Shown here one piece after another: positions 34,630 to 44,260 of a stretch of DNA of 50,848 nucleotides (position 1 is its first letter; the number at the start of each line of letters is the position of its first letter). The notes under the pieces are model-generated. The model searched no databases. It saw only the letters and a program-made list of their open reading frames with translations, and was not told the origin of the DNA. Both the position numbers and the translations under genes were made by a program. The DNA is from Gammaproteobacteria bacterium (GTDB lineage: Bacteria; Pseudomonadota; Gammaproteobacteria; Pseudomonadales; Azotimanducaceae): NCBI GenBank assembly GCA_002690865.1, contig NZGG01000027.1, positions 1 to 50,848 of the forward strand, given 5' to 3'.

Positions 34630-36306
34630 ATGATCGCGATAAAACCTAAGGTAGTCCGCATCCGAATGAACCAACCAAACATTCTCCTTATTATGAACGA
34701 CGATATGGGTTACTCCGACATAGGATGCTACGGTGGGGAAGTGCGGACGCCGAACCTCGATCAACTCGCCGGTAACGGAGTTCGTTTCACCCAGTTCTAC
34801 AATACTGCCCGTTGCTGCCCCACCCGGGCGTCGATTCTTACCGGGCTGCACCCACATCAAACCGGCATCGGCTGGATGACTACAGATCTCGACGAAGACG
34901 GATACCGAGGAGACCTTAATGAAACATGCGTCACTATCGCTGAAGCATTAAAGTTGGCCGGCTATGCCACTTACATGAGCGGGAAATGGCACGTCAGTCG
35001 GAATCAGTCCCCCGAAGGTTCAAAACACTCCTGGCCTTGTCAACGCGGTTTCGACCACTACTTTGGTATTCTTGGTGGCGCAGCTAATTATTGGCAACCG
35101 AGTTCACTCACCCGGGACAACGAACCAATAGATCTCGCTAGTCTTCCTAAGGACTTCTTTCTTACCGACTCAATCAGCGATGAAGCTGGGAACTTCGTAC
35201 GGGAACACGCTGCTAGTGATAGCGGCGTTCCGTTCTTCCTTTACACTGCCTATAGTGCACCGCACTGGCCATTGCACGCACCCGAAGAAGACATTAGCCA
35301 ATACCAGGGTCGATTCTCGGCGGGCTGGGACCGTTTGCGGGAAGAACGCCTCGAACGGATGCGTACCATGGGTATCGTGGATGAGTCCTGGCCACTTACC
35401 GAACGCGACTGGTCGCAATTACCATGGGACGATGAATCGGATAAAGCATGGCAAGAGCGTCGCATGGAAGTTTACGCTGCGCAGATTGACCGGATGGACC
35501 AGGGTATAGGTCGAATTGTAGAGGCCCTCAAGGAAACCGATCAAATCGACAATACATTGATTCTATTTCTGGCAGACAACGGTGCATGTGCCGAAGAATT
35601 TGCTCCTAAAGCCAAACCGCTATCATCCAACAACCCGGCAGGGATTACCCATACACGCGACGGGAAAACCATTCTTGTAGGTAACGATCCTTCCATTATG
35701 CCCGGTTCCGAGGACACGTATCAGAGTTATGGGGTGCCGTGGGCTAATCTATCGAATACGCCTTTTAGGGAGTACAAGCATTGGGTACATGAAGGTGGCA
35801 TTGCGACACCGCTGATTGCGCACTGGCCCTCCGTCATAGACAAGGTTGGCACCTTGCGACACCAGCCTGGTCAGCTCACAGACATCATGGCGACATGCCT
35901 CGACGTGGCGAATGCTGAATACCCGACGCAATTAAACGGCAACGATATTGTGCCCTTGGAGGGGGTAACTCTTGCTCCGATTTTTCACGATCAGCATAAC
36001 TATAAGGAAGCTTTGATCTGGGAACACGAAGGCAACAAGGCAGTACGTCAAGGACATTGGAAACTGGTGTGCAAGTACCCTGGCGACTGGGAACTTTACG
36101 ACCTCGTTGCGAATCGCACGGAAACTAATAATGTGGCATTGCAGCACCCTGATGTGGTTAAGAAACTCAGGTCTATTTACGATGAGTGGGCGGAGCGTTG
36201 CGAAGTCAAGCCGTGGGATGTAATTGCAGAGCGATTGAGAAAACTTAGAGAAAAGGCCGGCAACACGAAAAATGAGGGTGCGATCGATCGACGCGACTTA
36301 GCCTGA
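34630..36306 (+). CDS. arylsulfatase-family sulfatase (no signal peptide)
   Basis: A 558-residue type I sulfatase. D24/D25 in LLIMNDDMGYSD bind calcium; the formylglycine site is C62 in CCPTRASILTG (C-x-P-x-R); MSGKWHV supplies the conserved lysine and histidine; APHWPLHAPEED and LILFLADNGACAEE complete the active site. The closing region LYDLVANRTETNNVA is typical. No signal peptide is visible, so it acts in the cytoplasm unless the start is wrong; an ATG 12 codons later (34666) would also lack one. The C62 form needs a maturation enzyme, which is not encoded here. It is followed 88 bases later by a sialidase-like gene. Confidence 0.92.
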   Translation: MIAIKPKVVRIRMNQPNILLIMNDDMGYSDIGCYGGEVRTPNLDQLAGNGVRFTQFYNTARCCPTRASILTGLHPHQTGIGWMTTDLDEDGYRGDLNETCVTIAEALKLAGYATYMSGKWHVSRNQSPEGSKHSWPCQRGFDHYFGILGGAANYWQPSSLTRDNEPIDLASLPKDFFLTDSISDEAGNFVREHAASDSGVPFFLYTAYSAPHWPLHAPEEDISQYQGRFSAGWDRLREERLERMRTMGIVDESWPLTERDWSQLPWDDESDKAWQERRMEVYAAQIDRMDQGIGRIVEALKETDQIDNTLILFLADNGACAEEFAPKAKPLSSNNPAGITHTRDGKTILVGNDPSIMPGSEDTYQSYGVPWANLSNTPFREYKHWVHEGGIATPLIAHWPSVIDKVGTLRHQPGQLTDIMATCLDVANAEYPTQLNGNDIVPLEGVTLAPIFHDQHNYKEALIWEHEGNKAVRQGHWKLVCKYPGDWELYDLVANRTETNNVALQHPDVVKKLRSIYDEWAERCEVKPWDVIAERLRKLREKAGNTKNEGAIDRRDLA

Positions 36307-36394
36307 TGCGAATGCATATAATGAGTATGCAGTCGCATCATGGAACGCAAAGTGAATCAGCTTTGACTCCCCCGCTTGTGTAGGAGGTTTGTAT

Positions 36395-37492
36395 ATGTTC
36401 GATACGAAGCATCTTTTTGAGGCGAGAACACAGGGGTACTCGACCTATCGCGTACCTGGGATCCTGACGACTGAGTCCGGAGTTGTTATCGGCACTGCCG
36501 AAGCACGTCGCGGGAAGGGGGGGGACTGGGACGGGAACGATTTGGTGATGCGTCGTAGCGATGATGGGGGTCAGTCTTGGGGAGATATGCAGGTGGTCGT
36601 GGCCTGCGACGCATACGGACCAGGGCCAATTAGCAATTTCGTGATGATCAGTGATCATGAAGATGGGCACGTGCATGCGTTGTTCTGTCACAACTATGCC
36701 CGGGTGTTTTCTACCCGGAGCGCCGATGATGGTGTAACGTGGTCTGAACCGATCGATATCACGAAGACATTCGTGCCATGGAGTGACGACTATCCATGGA
36801 AGGTGATTGCAACGGGTCCGGGACACGGGATTCAACTCACGAATGGGCGGTATATCATTCCGATCTGGATGTCGGATGGAAGTAGATCGGAATTCGGGCT
36901 TGGCAAGCTAGGGCATCGACCCTCGGTGGTTGCCGGGACGTATAGTGACAATAACGGGAAATCCTGGCAACTCGCCGACATTCTGTGTCGAGACGGGGTA
37001 GGTGATGTGGTCAATCCGAGTGAAACGTTGCCTTTGCAGTTGAACGATGGTCGCGTCCTATTCAACATCCGCACGGAATCGAAGCTACATAGGCGGTTTG
37101 TTTCGATCAGTCCTGATGGTGCGACGGGGTGGTCGGATCCGCAAACGGATGACAATCTTCTAGAGCCCGTATGTATGGCCAGTATCCTGAGGTTGAGCGA
37201 CGGGAGTGTGGTGTTCGCCAACTGCGATGCGTTAGAGCATGAGCTCACTTCCCCCGATCGTGTCGCTCATGATCGAAAGAACCTTACGGTCAAACGAAGC
37301 ACAGACGACTGCAATACGTGGTCTTCATCCCGTGTGATCGAGCCCGGTCCCTCGAGTTATTCGGATATGTCGGAGAACCAGAATGGTCAAGTCTGCTGCA
37401 TCTATGAAGATGGGAAAATCCAAGGTCAGTATGACACCGCTTATGTGAGTGTGTCTCGCTTTGACGTCGATTGGATAACCAGGAAGGCGTAA
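36395..37492 (+). CDS. sialidase-like (GH33-type) beta-propeller hydrolase
   Basis: A 365-residue BNR protein resembling exo-alpha-sialidases. The N-terminal YRVPGI (R19) matches the FRIP/YRIP motif that starts the arginine triad; Asp boxes are SDDGGQSW (55-62), SADDGVTW and SDNNGKSW; later NIRTESKLHRRFVSISPDG and EPVCMASILRLSDG fit the catalytic half. No signal peptide. The ATG at 36395 is preceded by TAGGAGG at ideal distance, better than the upstream TTG. It follows the sulfatase and is probably co-transcribed, suggesting processing of sulfated acidic sugars inside the cell. True sialidase activity is not proven. Confidence 0.75.
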   Translation: MFDTKHLFEARTQGYSTYRVPGILTTESGVVIGTAEARRGKGGDWDGNDLVMRRSDDGGQSWGDMQVVVACDAYGPGPISNFVMISDHEDGHVHALFCHNYARVFSTRSADDGVTWSEPIDITKTFVPWSDDYPWKVIATGPGHGIQLTNGRYIIPIWMSDGSRSEFGLGKLGHRPSVVAGTYSDNNGKSWQLADILCRDGVGDVVNPSETLPLQLNDGRVLFNIRTESKLHRRFVSISPDGATGWSDPQTDDNLLEPVCMASILRLSDGSVVFANCDALEHELTSPDRVAHDRKNLTVKRSTDDCNTWSSSRVIEPGPSSYSDMSENQNGQVCCIYEDGKIQGQYDTAYVSVSRFDVDWITRKA

Positions 37493-37739
37493 TAAAGGTC
37501 AAGACCTCCTGAGGAAACAGCAGTTCATCAAATTTAGAGCAGTTATCTGTATGGAGTGCTACCTTATCTGCACTAGCATCTTCTTTAGCCCGATCCCATA
37601 ATAAGGCCCCGCAGTATCTTCCCCGTGACTGAGGATCATTTGGCTGATGCACGACAGTATCAAGAAACATAATAGGTGCTGCATGCCATTATTCGATTTT
37701 TAAAAGTTAAGCGATCCGTGGTCAATCTTATTTATTATC

Positions 37740-39074
37740 GTGCTAAGATCCCGCGCTTTATTTACCTCGGTAACACATTTGATTTCCGTTTCTTGGCCTT
37801 TCCATCCGAGGAGAACCCCGTTTTATTATGGCTGGGTGATCTGGGTTTTCTCTGTTCTTGGGCTTCTTTTAAGTGTTCCTGGTCAAACAATGGGGATGGC
37901 AGTTTTTACTGACTATTTTATAGAGGTGTTTTCTCTTCCTCGGACTGAGCTTTCGCTGGCCTACCTCTTTGGCACGCTTGGATCGACTTTTTTTCTTACT
38001 AGAGCGGGCCGTTGGTTTGATGTGTATGGTGGTCGAATTATGGTCCCTCTCTCTGCTTTCTTCTTAGGGTTAATGGTTTTTTACTTTAGCTTTGCTGATA
38101 AATTTATATCCTGGATAGACGGCCCTTCCTGGATAACTCTTTTAGTTGTAGTGGTTGGTTTTTTTGGAGTCAGATTTTTTGGTCAGGGAGTTTTGACCAG
38201 TTGTTCTCGGAATCTTTTATTGCCTTGGTTTGTAACACGAAGGGGACTAGTTAGCGGATTACGTAATGTTTTTGTTTCATTTGTATTCTCTATTGCTCCT
38301 TTGGGAATAGCTGGTTTGATTGCGGTCTTTGGATGGCGAGAGACGTTGTGGGGAATGGCGTTAATCGTTGGCTTTATTTTTTCAGTCCTAGCACTTTTTT
38401 TCATAAGAGATAACCCCGCAAGCTGTGGCCTCTTGCCAGACGGGAAGAAATATAATGCCAAGAAAGAAGTTTTTCAGGAAAAGTTATCCTTAAGTCTCAA
38501 AGAAGCAAGGCGTTCGCCCGTGTTCTGGATTTACTCACTAAGCCTTGCTATTCATGCATTTTTTGGGACGGCTCTCACCTTTCACATCGTAGCGATTTTT
38601 TCGGAATCTGGTTTATCCAGGGAGGTAGCATTTAGTTATTTCCTCCCAGTAGCAATTTTCTCGACTTCCGCTAACCTTTTAGCGAGTTGGCTAGTGGACT
38701 CGAGCGCGTTAAAACCTTTTCTGATTATTATGCTTGGAAGTTTTATTTTAGGATCTTTGGGATTTATTTCTCTCGATACTAAATGGGGGTATTGGGCTTT
38801 AGCATTCGGTTTCGGGATCGGTGGGGGGCTTTGGCATGTTGTTTCAAATCTCGCTTTCATAAGATTTTTTGGGCCCGCTCATATCGGAGAGGTGAGCGGC
38901 TTCAGCACCTCGATATCAGTTTTTGCTAGCGCACTTGGTCCATTTGTTTTTTCCGCAGCTGCAGATGTTTCTGGGAGTTATGGAACTGCTGCTAAGCTAT
39001 GTTTGCTTGGATTGATAGCTTTATTAGTTGCTGCTCTGATAATTCCTCAAACAGAGCCGTCTTCGCCTTGCTGA
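37740..39074 (+). CDS. MFS transporter
   Basis: A 444-residue inner-membrane protein with about 12 membrane segments, of the oxalate/formate-antiporter-like MFS branch. FYYGWVIWVFSVLGLLLSVP begins helix 1; GRWFDVYGGRIMVP is the loop 2-3 signature; the central loop (about 225-260) is charged; helices 7-12 run 263-440. The start is a GTG at 37740, since no ATG lies close. Substrate is unknown. It stands 247 bases after the sialidase-like gene and 33 bases before DUF1232, with which it could be co-transcribed. Confidence 0.85.
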   Translation: MLRSRALFTSVTHLISVSWPFHPRRTPFYYGWVIWVFSVLGLLLSVPGQTMGMAVFTDYFIEVFSLPRTELSLAYLFGTLGSTFFLTRAGRWFDVYGGRIMVPLSAFFLGLMVFYFSFADKFISWIDGPSWITLLVVVVGFFGVRFFGQGVLTSCSRNLLLPWFVTRRGLVSGLRNVFVSFVFSIAPLGIAGLIAVFGWRETLWGMALIVGFIFSVLALFFIRDNPASCGLLPDGKKYNAKKEVFQEKLSLSLKEARRSPVFWIYSLSLAIHAFFGTALTFHIVAIFSESGLSREVAFSYFLPVAIFSTSANLLASWLVDSSALKPFLIIMLGSFILGSLGFISLDTKWGYWALAFGFGIGGGLWHVVSNLAFIRFFGPAHIGEVSGFSTSISVFASALGPFVFSAAADVSGSYGTAAKLCLLGLIALLVAALIIPQTEPSSPC

Positions 39075-39107
39075 TGACATGTATTAAGAGTGGAAATATG
39101 ACTGAGA

Positions 39108-39518
39108 ATGATGAGTTCATTCAGAGATGACGTCTTGACGAACGCATCGGTGAATCTCGACGCTCTGAAGCGTTGGGCTGCAGCGTTAAAAAAAAATATT
39201 TTCACGCTTTATCTCACTTCGAAAGATCCGCGTACACCGTTACTCGCAAAGCTTATTGTCGTCCTAACAGTTGGCTACGCGTTAAGTCCAATCGATCTTA
39301 TACCAGACTTTATTCCGATAGTCGGATATTTGGACGACCTACTTCTGCTGCCTGCGGGTATTTGGCTGGCAATTCGCTTGGTCCCTGATCTGGTGTGGCA
39401 GGAGTGCAAAGCTCGAACTGAAAGCGAGGCTTTTACTTTGCCGCAAAGTTTTGGTGCTGCCGTTGTGGTTGTGTTGTTTTGGTCGGTCCTGTGCTTGTGG
39501 ATTCTCTCCCTTGCGTAG
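39108..39518 (+). CDS. DUF1232 (YkvA-like) membrane protein
   Basis: A 136-residue protein with the DUF1232 signature YALSPIDLIPDFIPIVGYLDD (about residues 57-77) followed by LLLLPAGIWLAIRLVP. Another hydrophobic segment closes the protein (about 113-135). Members are small membrane proteins of unknown role. ATGATG at 39108 offers two starts. It follows the MFS gene by 33 bases. Confidence 0.88.
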   Translation: MMSSFRDDVLTNASVNLDALKRWAAALKKNIFTLYLTSKDPRTPLLAKLIVVLTVGYALSPIDLIPDFIPIVGYLDDLLLLPAGIWLAIRLVPDLVWQECKARTESEAFTLPQSFGAAVVVVLFWSVLCLWILSLA

Positions 39519-39790
39519 CAGTCGTTACACGCTATTCGTCATGTAAAGATTTTAGGTTGACTGTTGTACGTAGTGATTAGTTGGTGGTAAAACTGGTGCC
39601 ATCAAAATACTTCTATCACTTCATAATATTCGTAGTGTACTCAAAAGCTTGGACAAAGTGAGTTAGTGATAACTGTCTGAATGGAACTGGAACATATACT
39701 GAAGTAGATGAAAGTCTTTACAATTTGAGTAGAAAAATAATGCCAAGGAGGGTTCCGAAACAGAAATGTTCATCCTATCTGAGATAAAAT

Positions 39791-40870
39791 ATGTATATGA
39801 ATCGATTAATAGTCCTTGTGAGCTTATCTGCACTGTGTAGCAGCGGATATGGTGAGTATCGGGTCGAAGACTATGTAAAAGGTATTGATGTGCCGTGGGG
39901 CATGACGTGGCTACCGGGTGGTGACATGCTGGTAGCAAATCGCGATGGTGAGTTGTATCGCGTAAGTGACCGGAAGATAGTTGGTACGATAAGCGGCGTA
40001 CCAGCGGTGCAGGCTAACGGTCAGGGTGGTTTACTGGATATAGAGTTGCATCCTGACCATGCGAATAATGGCTGGCTATACCTTTCCTATTCGAGCAGTG
40101 AAGGTGAGGGGAGTGGCAGCAATACTGCGATAGTGCGAGCGAAGTTGCAGGACAACTCGCTGGAGAGCCTCGAAACTGTGTACAAGGCTGAGCCCAATAG
40201 TAAAAACAATCAGCACTATGGTAGTCGTCTCGAGTTCGATAATGAGGGCCACCTGTATTTTTCGATAGGCGATCGAGGTAATCGGGCCGAAAATCCACAG
40301 GATCTGACCAAAGATGGTGGCAAGATCTATCGTATCCACGATGATGGTCGAATACCCGAAGATAATCCGTTTGTCGATAAGTCCAGACCTGCGATCTATT
40401 CCTGGGGTCATCGTAATCCCCAGGGTATGGCAAAACATCCTGTTACTGGAGAGATCTGGATCCATGAGCATGGTCCGAGGGGCGGTGATGAGGTCAATAT
40501 TGTTAAGAGGGGGGCGAACTACGGTTGGCCAATACTGAGCTACGGTATCAACTATTGGGGAACAAGTTTTGCTGAAGGAACAGAGCGGGATGGGTATGAG
40601 TCGCCGATCTGGTACTGGGATCCTTCGATAGCCCCCTCGGGTATGGCTTTTGTTACCAGTGATCGTTACCCCCACTGGCAAGGTCACTTGCTGGTTGGCT
40701 CGCTGAAGTTTGACTATCTAGTGTTGTGCAAGCTCGAGGGCAATACCATTACGGTTGCCGATGTCATATTTGAGGAGATCGGGCGGGTGCGTAATGTGCG
40801 TCAGGGACCCGATGGATCCCTCTATATTGCGACCGAAGACGATGCTATTAAGCGTATTGTTGACTACTAA
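39791..40870 (+). CDS. PQQ-dependent soluble sugar dehydrogenase (GSDH family)
   Basis: A 359-residue secreted six-bladed propeller of the PF07995 family, like aldose sugar dehydrogenase YliI. Signal peptide ends near residue 21. Signature parts are GIDVPWGMTWLPGGDMLVA, GQGGLLDIELHPD, the catalytic histidine H142 in NQHYGSRLEFD, FSIGDRGNRAENPQD, YSWGHRNPQGMAKHPVTGE and WIHEHGPRGGDEVN. Such enzymes oxidise aldoses in the periplasm using PQQ with calcium. PQQ-biosynthesis genes are not in the window. An ATG two codons downstream (39797) is an equally likely start. Confidence 0.92.
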   Translation: MYMNRLIVLVSLSALCSSGYGEYRVEDYVKGIDVPWGMTWLPGGDMLVANRDGELYRVSDRKIVGTISGVPAVQANGQGGLLDIELHPDHANNGWLYLSYSSSEGEGSGSNTAIVRAKLQDNSLESLETVYKAEPNSKNNQHYGSRLEFDNEGHLYFSIGDRGNRAENPQDLTKDGGKIYRIHDDGRIPEDNPFVDKSRPAIYSWGHRNPQGMAKHPVTGEIWIHEHGPRGGDEVNIVKRGANYGWPILSYGINYWGTSFAEGTERDGYESPIWYWDPSIAPSGMAFVTSDRYPHWQGHLLVGSLKFDYLVLCKLEGNTITVADVIFEEIGRVRNVRQGPDGSLYIATEDDAIKRIVDY

Positions 40871-40978
40871 ACTGACCACATCTTTCTTAGTTCAACAGGT
40901 TAAATCAATAAAGAAGACGGGCCATCTGCAAGTCCAGTGACGTATAATGTCAGCCAAATCCCTCGCATAGTTCTCCCT

Positions 40979-41314
40979 ATGTCTCACTATCCGCACAAAA
41001 ATCTGCCTTTAAAGAAGGCCAAGTTTGACAACAGAACTTTTGAATCTCAGAAGAGGGCCCGCCTGAGCTCCGGTCGAGCGCCCTTAAAGCTAGTAGTCAG
41101 TTCCGAAGAGAAAAAAAAGGAAGTTGAGGAGGTTTGTGCCGAGCATCATTGGGCATATAAAATTGACTTCGCGCTAGATAATGAAGAGGACATCAGTCAG
41201 TTGAGCTTCTTACTGAACAGTCAGGTCGTCGCCACCAGCACCCGCATAGCAGGCCGAAATGATCCCTGTCCCTGTCGCAGCGGCAAGAAATACAAAAAGT
41301 GCTGTGCCGCTTAA
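40979..41314 (+). CDS. SEC-C motif protein, PBPRA1643 family
   Basis: A 111-residue basic protein ending in a SEC-C zinc site: [18 protein letters not shown] (C97, C99, C108, C109). The N-terminal part ([16 protein letters not shown], then [19 protein letters not shown]) matches the small SWIM/SEC-C family TIGR04102. Function is unknown; SEC-C domains bind zinc and often nucleic acids or ribosomes. I took the ATG at 40979; an upstream in-frame GTG at 40937 adds 14 unlikely residues. Its 3' end overlaps the start of the HI0933-type gene. Confidence 0.82.
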   Translation: MSHYPHKNLPLKKAKFDNRTFESQKRARLSSGRAPLKLVVSSEEKKKEVEEVCAEHHWAYKIDFALDNEEDISQLSFLLNSQVVATSTRIAGRNDPCPCRSGKKYKKCCAA

Positions 41315-42527
41315 AATAGATCTACCGGATAACGATGTCATCGTCCTAGGAGCAGGCGCCGCTGGTCTGATGTGTGCCTTGACCGCGGCCAAGCGAGGTC
41401 GGCGGGTACTGGTACTGGAGACAGCAAATAAGGTTGGTAAGAAGATCCTGATGTCTGGCGGTGGCCGCTGTAATTTTACCAACTACTATGTGACGCCAGA
41501 CAACTTTATCTGCACTAACCCATACTTCGTCAAAGCCGCTTTGCAACGCTATACAGTCTGGGATTTTATTCATCTTGTGGAGTCTCATGGCATACCCTAT
41601 GAGGAGCGTCGCCATGGACAGTTGTTCTGCGTGAATTCAGCGAAAGATATCGTCACGCTGTTACTGGATGATTGCCAGAAGGCCAGTGTCACTATCCAGA
41701 CTCATTGCAGTCCATCAAAACTTGAACCCCTAGTCGATGGCAAAGGTTATAACCTTGAATTTGACCATTCTGGTACGCTTTACTCATCCCGTAGTGAAGC
41801 AATTGTTATCGCGACTGGTGCACTCTCTGTACCCACACTGGGCGGCAGTGATTTTGGTTATGAGATCGCCCGTCAATTTGATATTGAACTGGTTCCGCGT
41901 CGAGCTGGGCTGGTGCCGCTAATGTTTAGTGACGCCACTAAAGTCCTGTGTGAGCGACTGACCGGTTTGGCACTGGAAGTTGAAGTCAGCTGTAATAGGC
42001 AGTCATTTACTGAGAATATGTTATTCACGCACCGGGGTATCAGTGGGCCGGCGATTTTACAGATTTCTAATTATTGGCAGCCTGGTGACGTCATCGTCGT
42101 TAATCTGTTGCCGGATATGGACGTCATAGATCGGTTGCTAGCTGCAAAGAGTTCCCAACCTGCAACTCACCTCAAGACGCTGCTTGGCCATTTGCTACCA
42201 AAGTCGTTGGTGATTGAATTGATCGCATTGTTTTGTCCAGAGCTGGACGGTAAGCGTATTGACCAAATTCCAGATGCTGAACTGCGTCACATCGCGGAAC
42301 AGCTGCAGCATTGGGTATTGAAACCTTCTGCTAGTGAGGGGTATCGCACGGCGGAAGTTACATTAGGTGGTGTTTCCACCGATGCAATTAGCTCCAAAAC
42401 TATGGAGGTCCGACAGCACCCGGGTTTGTACTTTATCGGCGAGGTGCTGGATGTCAGTGGTCATCTGGGCGGCTTCAATTTTCAATGGGCTTGGTCATCT
42501 GGATATAGTGCTGGGCTCGTAGTTTAG
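41259..42527 (+). CDS. HI0933/YhiN-family flavoprotein (NAD(P)/FAD-dependent oxidoreductase)
   Basis: A 422-residue flavoprotein. The dinucleotide-binding motif is [22 protein letters not shown] (about 26-47); [16 protein letters not shown] is the family signature; [11 protein letters not shown] and the C-terminal [13 protein letters not shown] and [19 protein letters not shown] are conserved. The HI0933 family includes BaiN, a bile-acid reductase; most members have unknown substrates. The ATG at 41259 makes a 56-base overlap with the SEC-C gene; a GTG at 41304 would shorten it to 11 bases, still before the FAD motif. Confidence 0.9.
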   Translation: MIPVPVAAARNTKSAVPLKIDLPDNDVIVLGAGAAGLMCALTAAKRGRRVLVLETANKVGKKILMSGGGRCNFTNYYVTPDNFICTNPYFVKAALQRYTVWDFIHLVESHGIPYEERRHGQLFCVNSAKDIVTLLLDDCQKASVTIQTHCSPSKLEPLVDGKGYNLEFDHSGTLYSSRSEAIVIATGALSVPTLGGSDFGYEIARQFDIELVPRRAGLVPLMFSDATKVLCERLTGLALEVEVSCNRQSFTENMLFTHRGISGPAILQISNYWQPGDVIVVNLLPDMDVIDRLLAAKSSQPATHLKTLLGHLLPKSLVIELIALFCPELDGKRIDQIPDAELRHIAEQLQHWVLKPSASEGYRTAEVTLGGVSTDAISSKTMEVRQHPGLYFIGEVLDVSGHLGGFNFQWAWSSGYSAGLVV

Positions 42528-42891
42528 AGAGCAACTGGTGACTAGCTAAATGATAAGTCCATGAGTTCTTTAATGCGAGATTCTTTCTTTGATCTTAGGT
42601 GTTTTATTGCTGACTCAAGCAGGGTCACGTCGACGTTAAATTTACCGATCAGCAAATTGCATCTCATATAGAGTATGGTCCTGACCTTATAAGCAGTATT
42701 CGAGTGATCAACTGAGAATTTCTTTGTTTCTGTTGAATCATTAACATCGCAAACGGGGCATTGCCCTCAGACAGAACGCAAATTGCACGCCTCTTTCAGT
42801 AAATAAGAGTAGAATTAATCTTATAAATACATTGGTTATATACACTATAAAGTCGATAGGATCTCTAGATAGACTGCGGCAGGAGTAGATA
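42528..42891. promoter_or_regulatory. intergenic region upstream of SDR gene
   Basis: A 364-base gap. The left two thirds contain the leftward endonuclease VII remnant (42542-42766). The right third is AT-rich, with TATAAATACATTGGTTATATACACTATAAAG-like sequence that probably holds the promoter of the SDR gene. No terminator stem was recognised after the flavoprotein gene. Confidence 0.45.
42542..42766 (-). pseudogene. HNH endonuclease VII-like remnant
   Basis: Leftward frame(s) without a start codon, preceded by an in-frame TGA. The translation shows the order of Endonuclease_7 (PF02945, T4 gp49-like): a zinc knuckle GQCPVCDVND, then FSVDHSNTAYKVRTILYMRC where intact members read VDHDHKTGKVRGLLCxxCN, then NLLIGKFNVDVTLLESAIKH matching the GLGxFxDNPELLRRAAxYL tail. 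The second knuckle has lost its first cysteine (Tyr instead) and key catalytic positions differ. The frame should be rechecked near 42720, where a one-base shift may join the two halves. Likely a decayed phage or mobile-element gene. Confidence 0.5.
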
Positions 42892-43986
42892 ATGTCAGCC
42901 ATTACGCAAAAGGATGGTCCGGTTGCGGTGACCGGTGTGTCGGGATTTACTGGCGGTCACATGGTGAGAGAATTGTCTCTCCAGGGATACCATGTCAGGG
43001 CCTGTCTGAGAGATAGTGAATCGTGGCGAGGTCAGGATGCTATCAATTATCTTAAGACCCTCCCTAATGTAGAGATTTTGGATGGGTGTGATTTGTTTGA
43101 ACCGGGTTCTTATCACCAGGCCTTTGCAGGCTGTAGTTCGGTTTTTCATATTGCCACCGTCTCCAGTAATTCTCTGAGAACCCAGCCAAAGGGCACCGGC
43201 GACGTTAGTACCGATGTCTACGACGGCCTAGTAAAGGGGACGCAGAATGTAGTGGACGCAATCAATGCCAGCGAGACCGTAAAGCGCTTACTCTACACCA
43301 GTTCTACATCGGCTATGTTTAACGCAAGAATGGCAGACCCTAAATACCATTGGACTGAAACTGACTGGGCTTATGATGGTGTGTTGGAAGAATACTGGAA
43401 CTCTCCCGCAGCTTCCTACAACCGCGGCAAGGTGGATACTGAAAATCTCATCTACAAGGCAGGATCAGACAGTCAGGGGCAGTGGGACGCTGTCAGCTTT
43501 TTATCCGGGATGATCTGTGGCCGAGTATTATTCAAGGCCCAGTTGGGGCAGTGGAACGAGCAGATTGGAAGGATAGCCGCCGGTCTGGAAGTGAACTGGC
43601 CAACGCCTAATAATGTCTACTATGACATGATTGATGTCCGGGATCTGGTGAAGGCTCATCGCCTGGCTGCCGAATCCTCTGTGGATCATAATAATAGTCA
43701 CGGAGGTCCCCGATATCTGCTCCATGGATGTGGTGAGCGCTCAACCATGAGTCTGAGAGAAGATATCCCGGAAATTATCGAACGCTATTTTCCTGGATAC
43801 AAAATGGGCACTGCCGGTAATAGTGGCCAGAGAGATGACGGTAATCCACTCTGGTATAACGAGAATCACAGTTCGGATAAGGCGAAGACGCTGCTGTGCG
43901 CGACCATTAGACCTGTGGAAGAAACTATTCGGGATCTTGTGGAAAGCCAGATTGAACTGGGGCTGATCAAGCCGGTTTTGAAATAG
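42892..43986 (+). CDS. NAD(P)-dependent epimerase/reductase, extended SDR (DFR-like)
   Basis: A 364-residue extended short-chain dehydrogenase of the dihydroflavonol-4-reductase/carbonyl-reductase group. The nucleotide motif is VTGVSGFTGGHMV (about 13-25); the active site includes the serine in LLYTSSTSAMF and Y176/K180 in SYNRGK; the middle FHIATVSS and later MIDVRDLVKAHRLA are typical. Such enzymes reduce aldehydes, ketones or ring carbonyls with NADPH. It appears monocistronic with AGGAG upstream (near 42882). Substrate is unknown. Confidence 0.88.
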   Translation: MSAITQKDGPVAVTGVSGFTGGHMVRELSLQGYHVRACLRDSESWRGQDAINYLKTLPNVEILDGCDLFEPGSYHQAFAGCSSVFHIATVSSNSLRTQPKGTGDVSTDVYDGLVKGTQNVVDAINASETVKRLLYTSSTSAMFNARMADPKYHWTETDWAYDGVLEEYWNSPAASYNRGKVDTENLIYKAGSDSQGQWDAVSFLSGMICGRVLFKAQLGQWNEQIGRIAAGLEVNWPTPNNVYYDMIDVRDLVKAHRLAAESSVDHNNSHGGPRYLLHGCGERSTMSLREDIPEIIERYFPGYKMGTAGNSGQRDDGNPLWYNENHSSDKAKTLLCATIRPVEETIRDLVESQIELGLIKPVLK

Positions 43987-44077
43987 CCTTCTAGCTTGTT
44001 GTGATGTAATTGGCCGGGTTGAGGCCGAGGAGCTAGATGAAATTGAAACCTAGGATAAAAAAGACTCCGGCTTTGGT

Positions 44078-44178
44078 GATGTAAACCCACGAAGTCTCTT
44101 CCCTGAGCTTAAGCACAGAATCTTTTGGTTTCCGAGGGTTGTCGTGCACTTACTATCGAATCCCTTTTGGTTTACATC
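44078..44178. repeat. spaced 10-bp inverted repeat between convergent genes
   Basis: GATGTAAACC (44078-44087) and GGTTTACATC (44169-44178) are exact reverse complements 81 bases apart, between the convergent SDR and GH127 genes. They could form the base of a large stem in RNA from either strand or be a chance match. No T-run follows closely. Confidence 0.3.
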
Positions 44179-44260
44179 TTACTTGGCCCGACAAGCAGGC
44201 GCTTTTTTAGTCTTCGTCCTCCATTACAGGCCTCAAACACTATCTATTGATTGCATCGGT

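Noticed and set aside
37290-37670. Leftward 126-codon frame whose first 58 residues lie in the gap after the sialidase-like gene and look protein-like (GRYCGALLWDRAKEDA, HTDNCSKFDELLFP).
   Set aside because: The second half runs antisense through the sialidase-like gene, there is no ribosome site, and I recognise no family. The intergenic part might be a remnant, but I cannot support it.
39791-40870. Long antisense frames of 139 and 203 codons within the sugar dehydrogenase gene.
   Set aside because: Shadow frames of a strongly conserved gene; no start signals.
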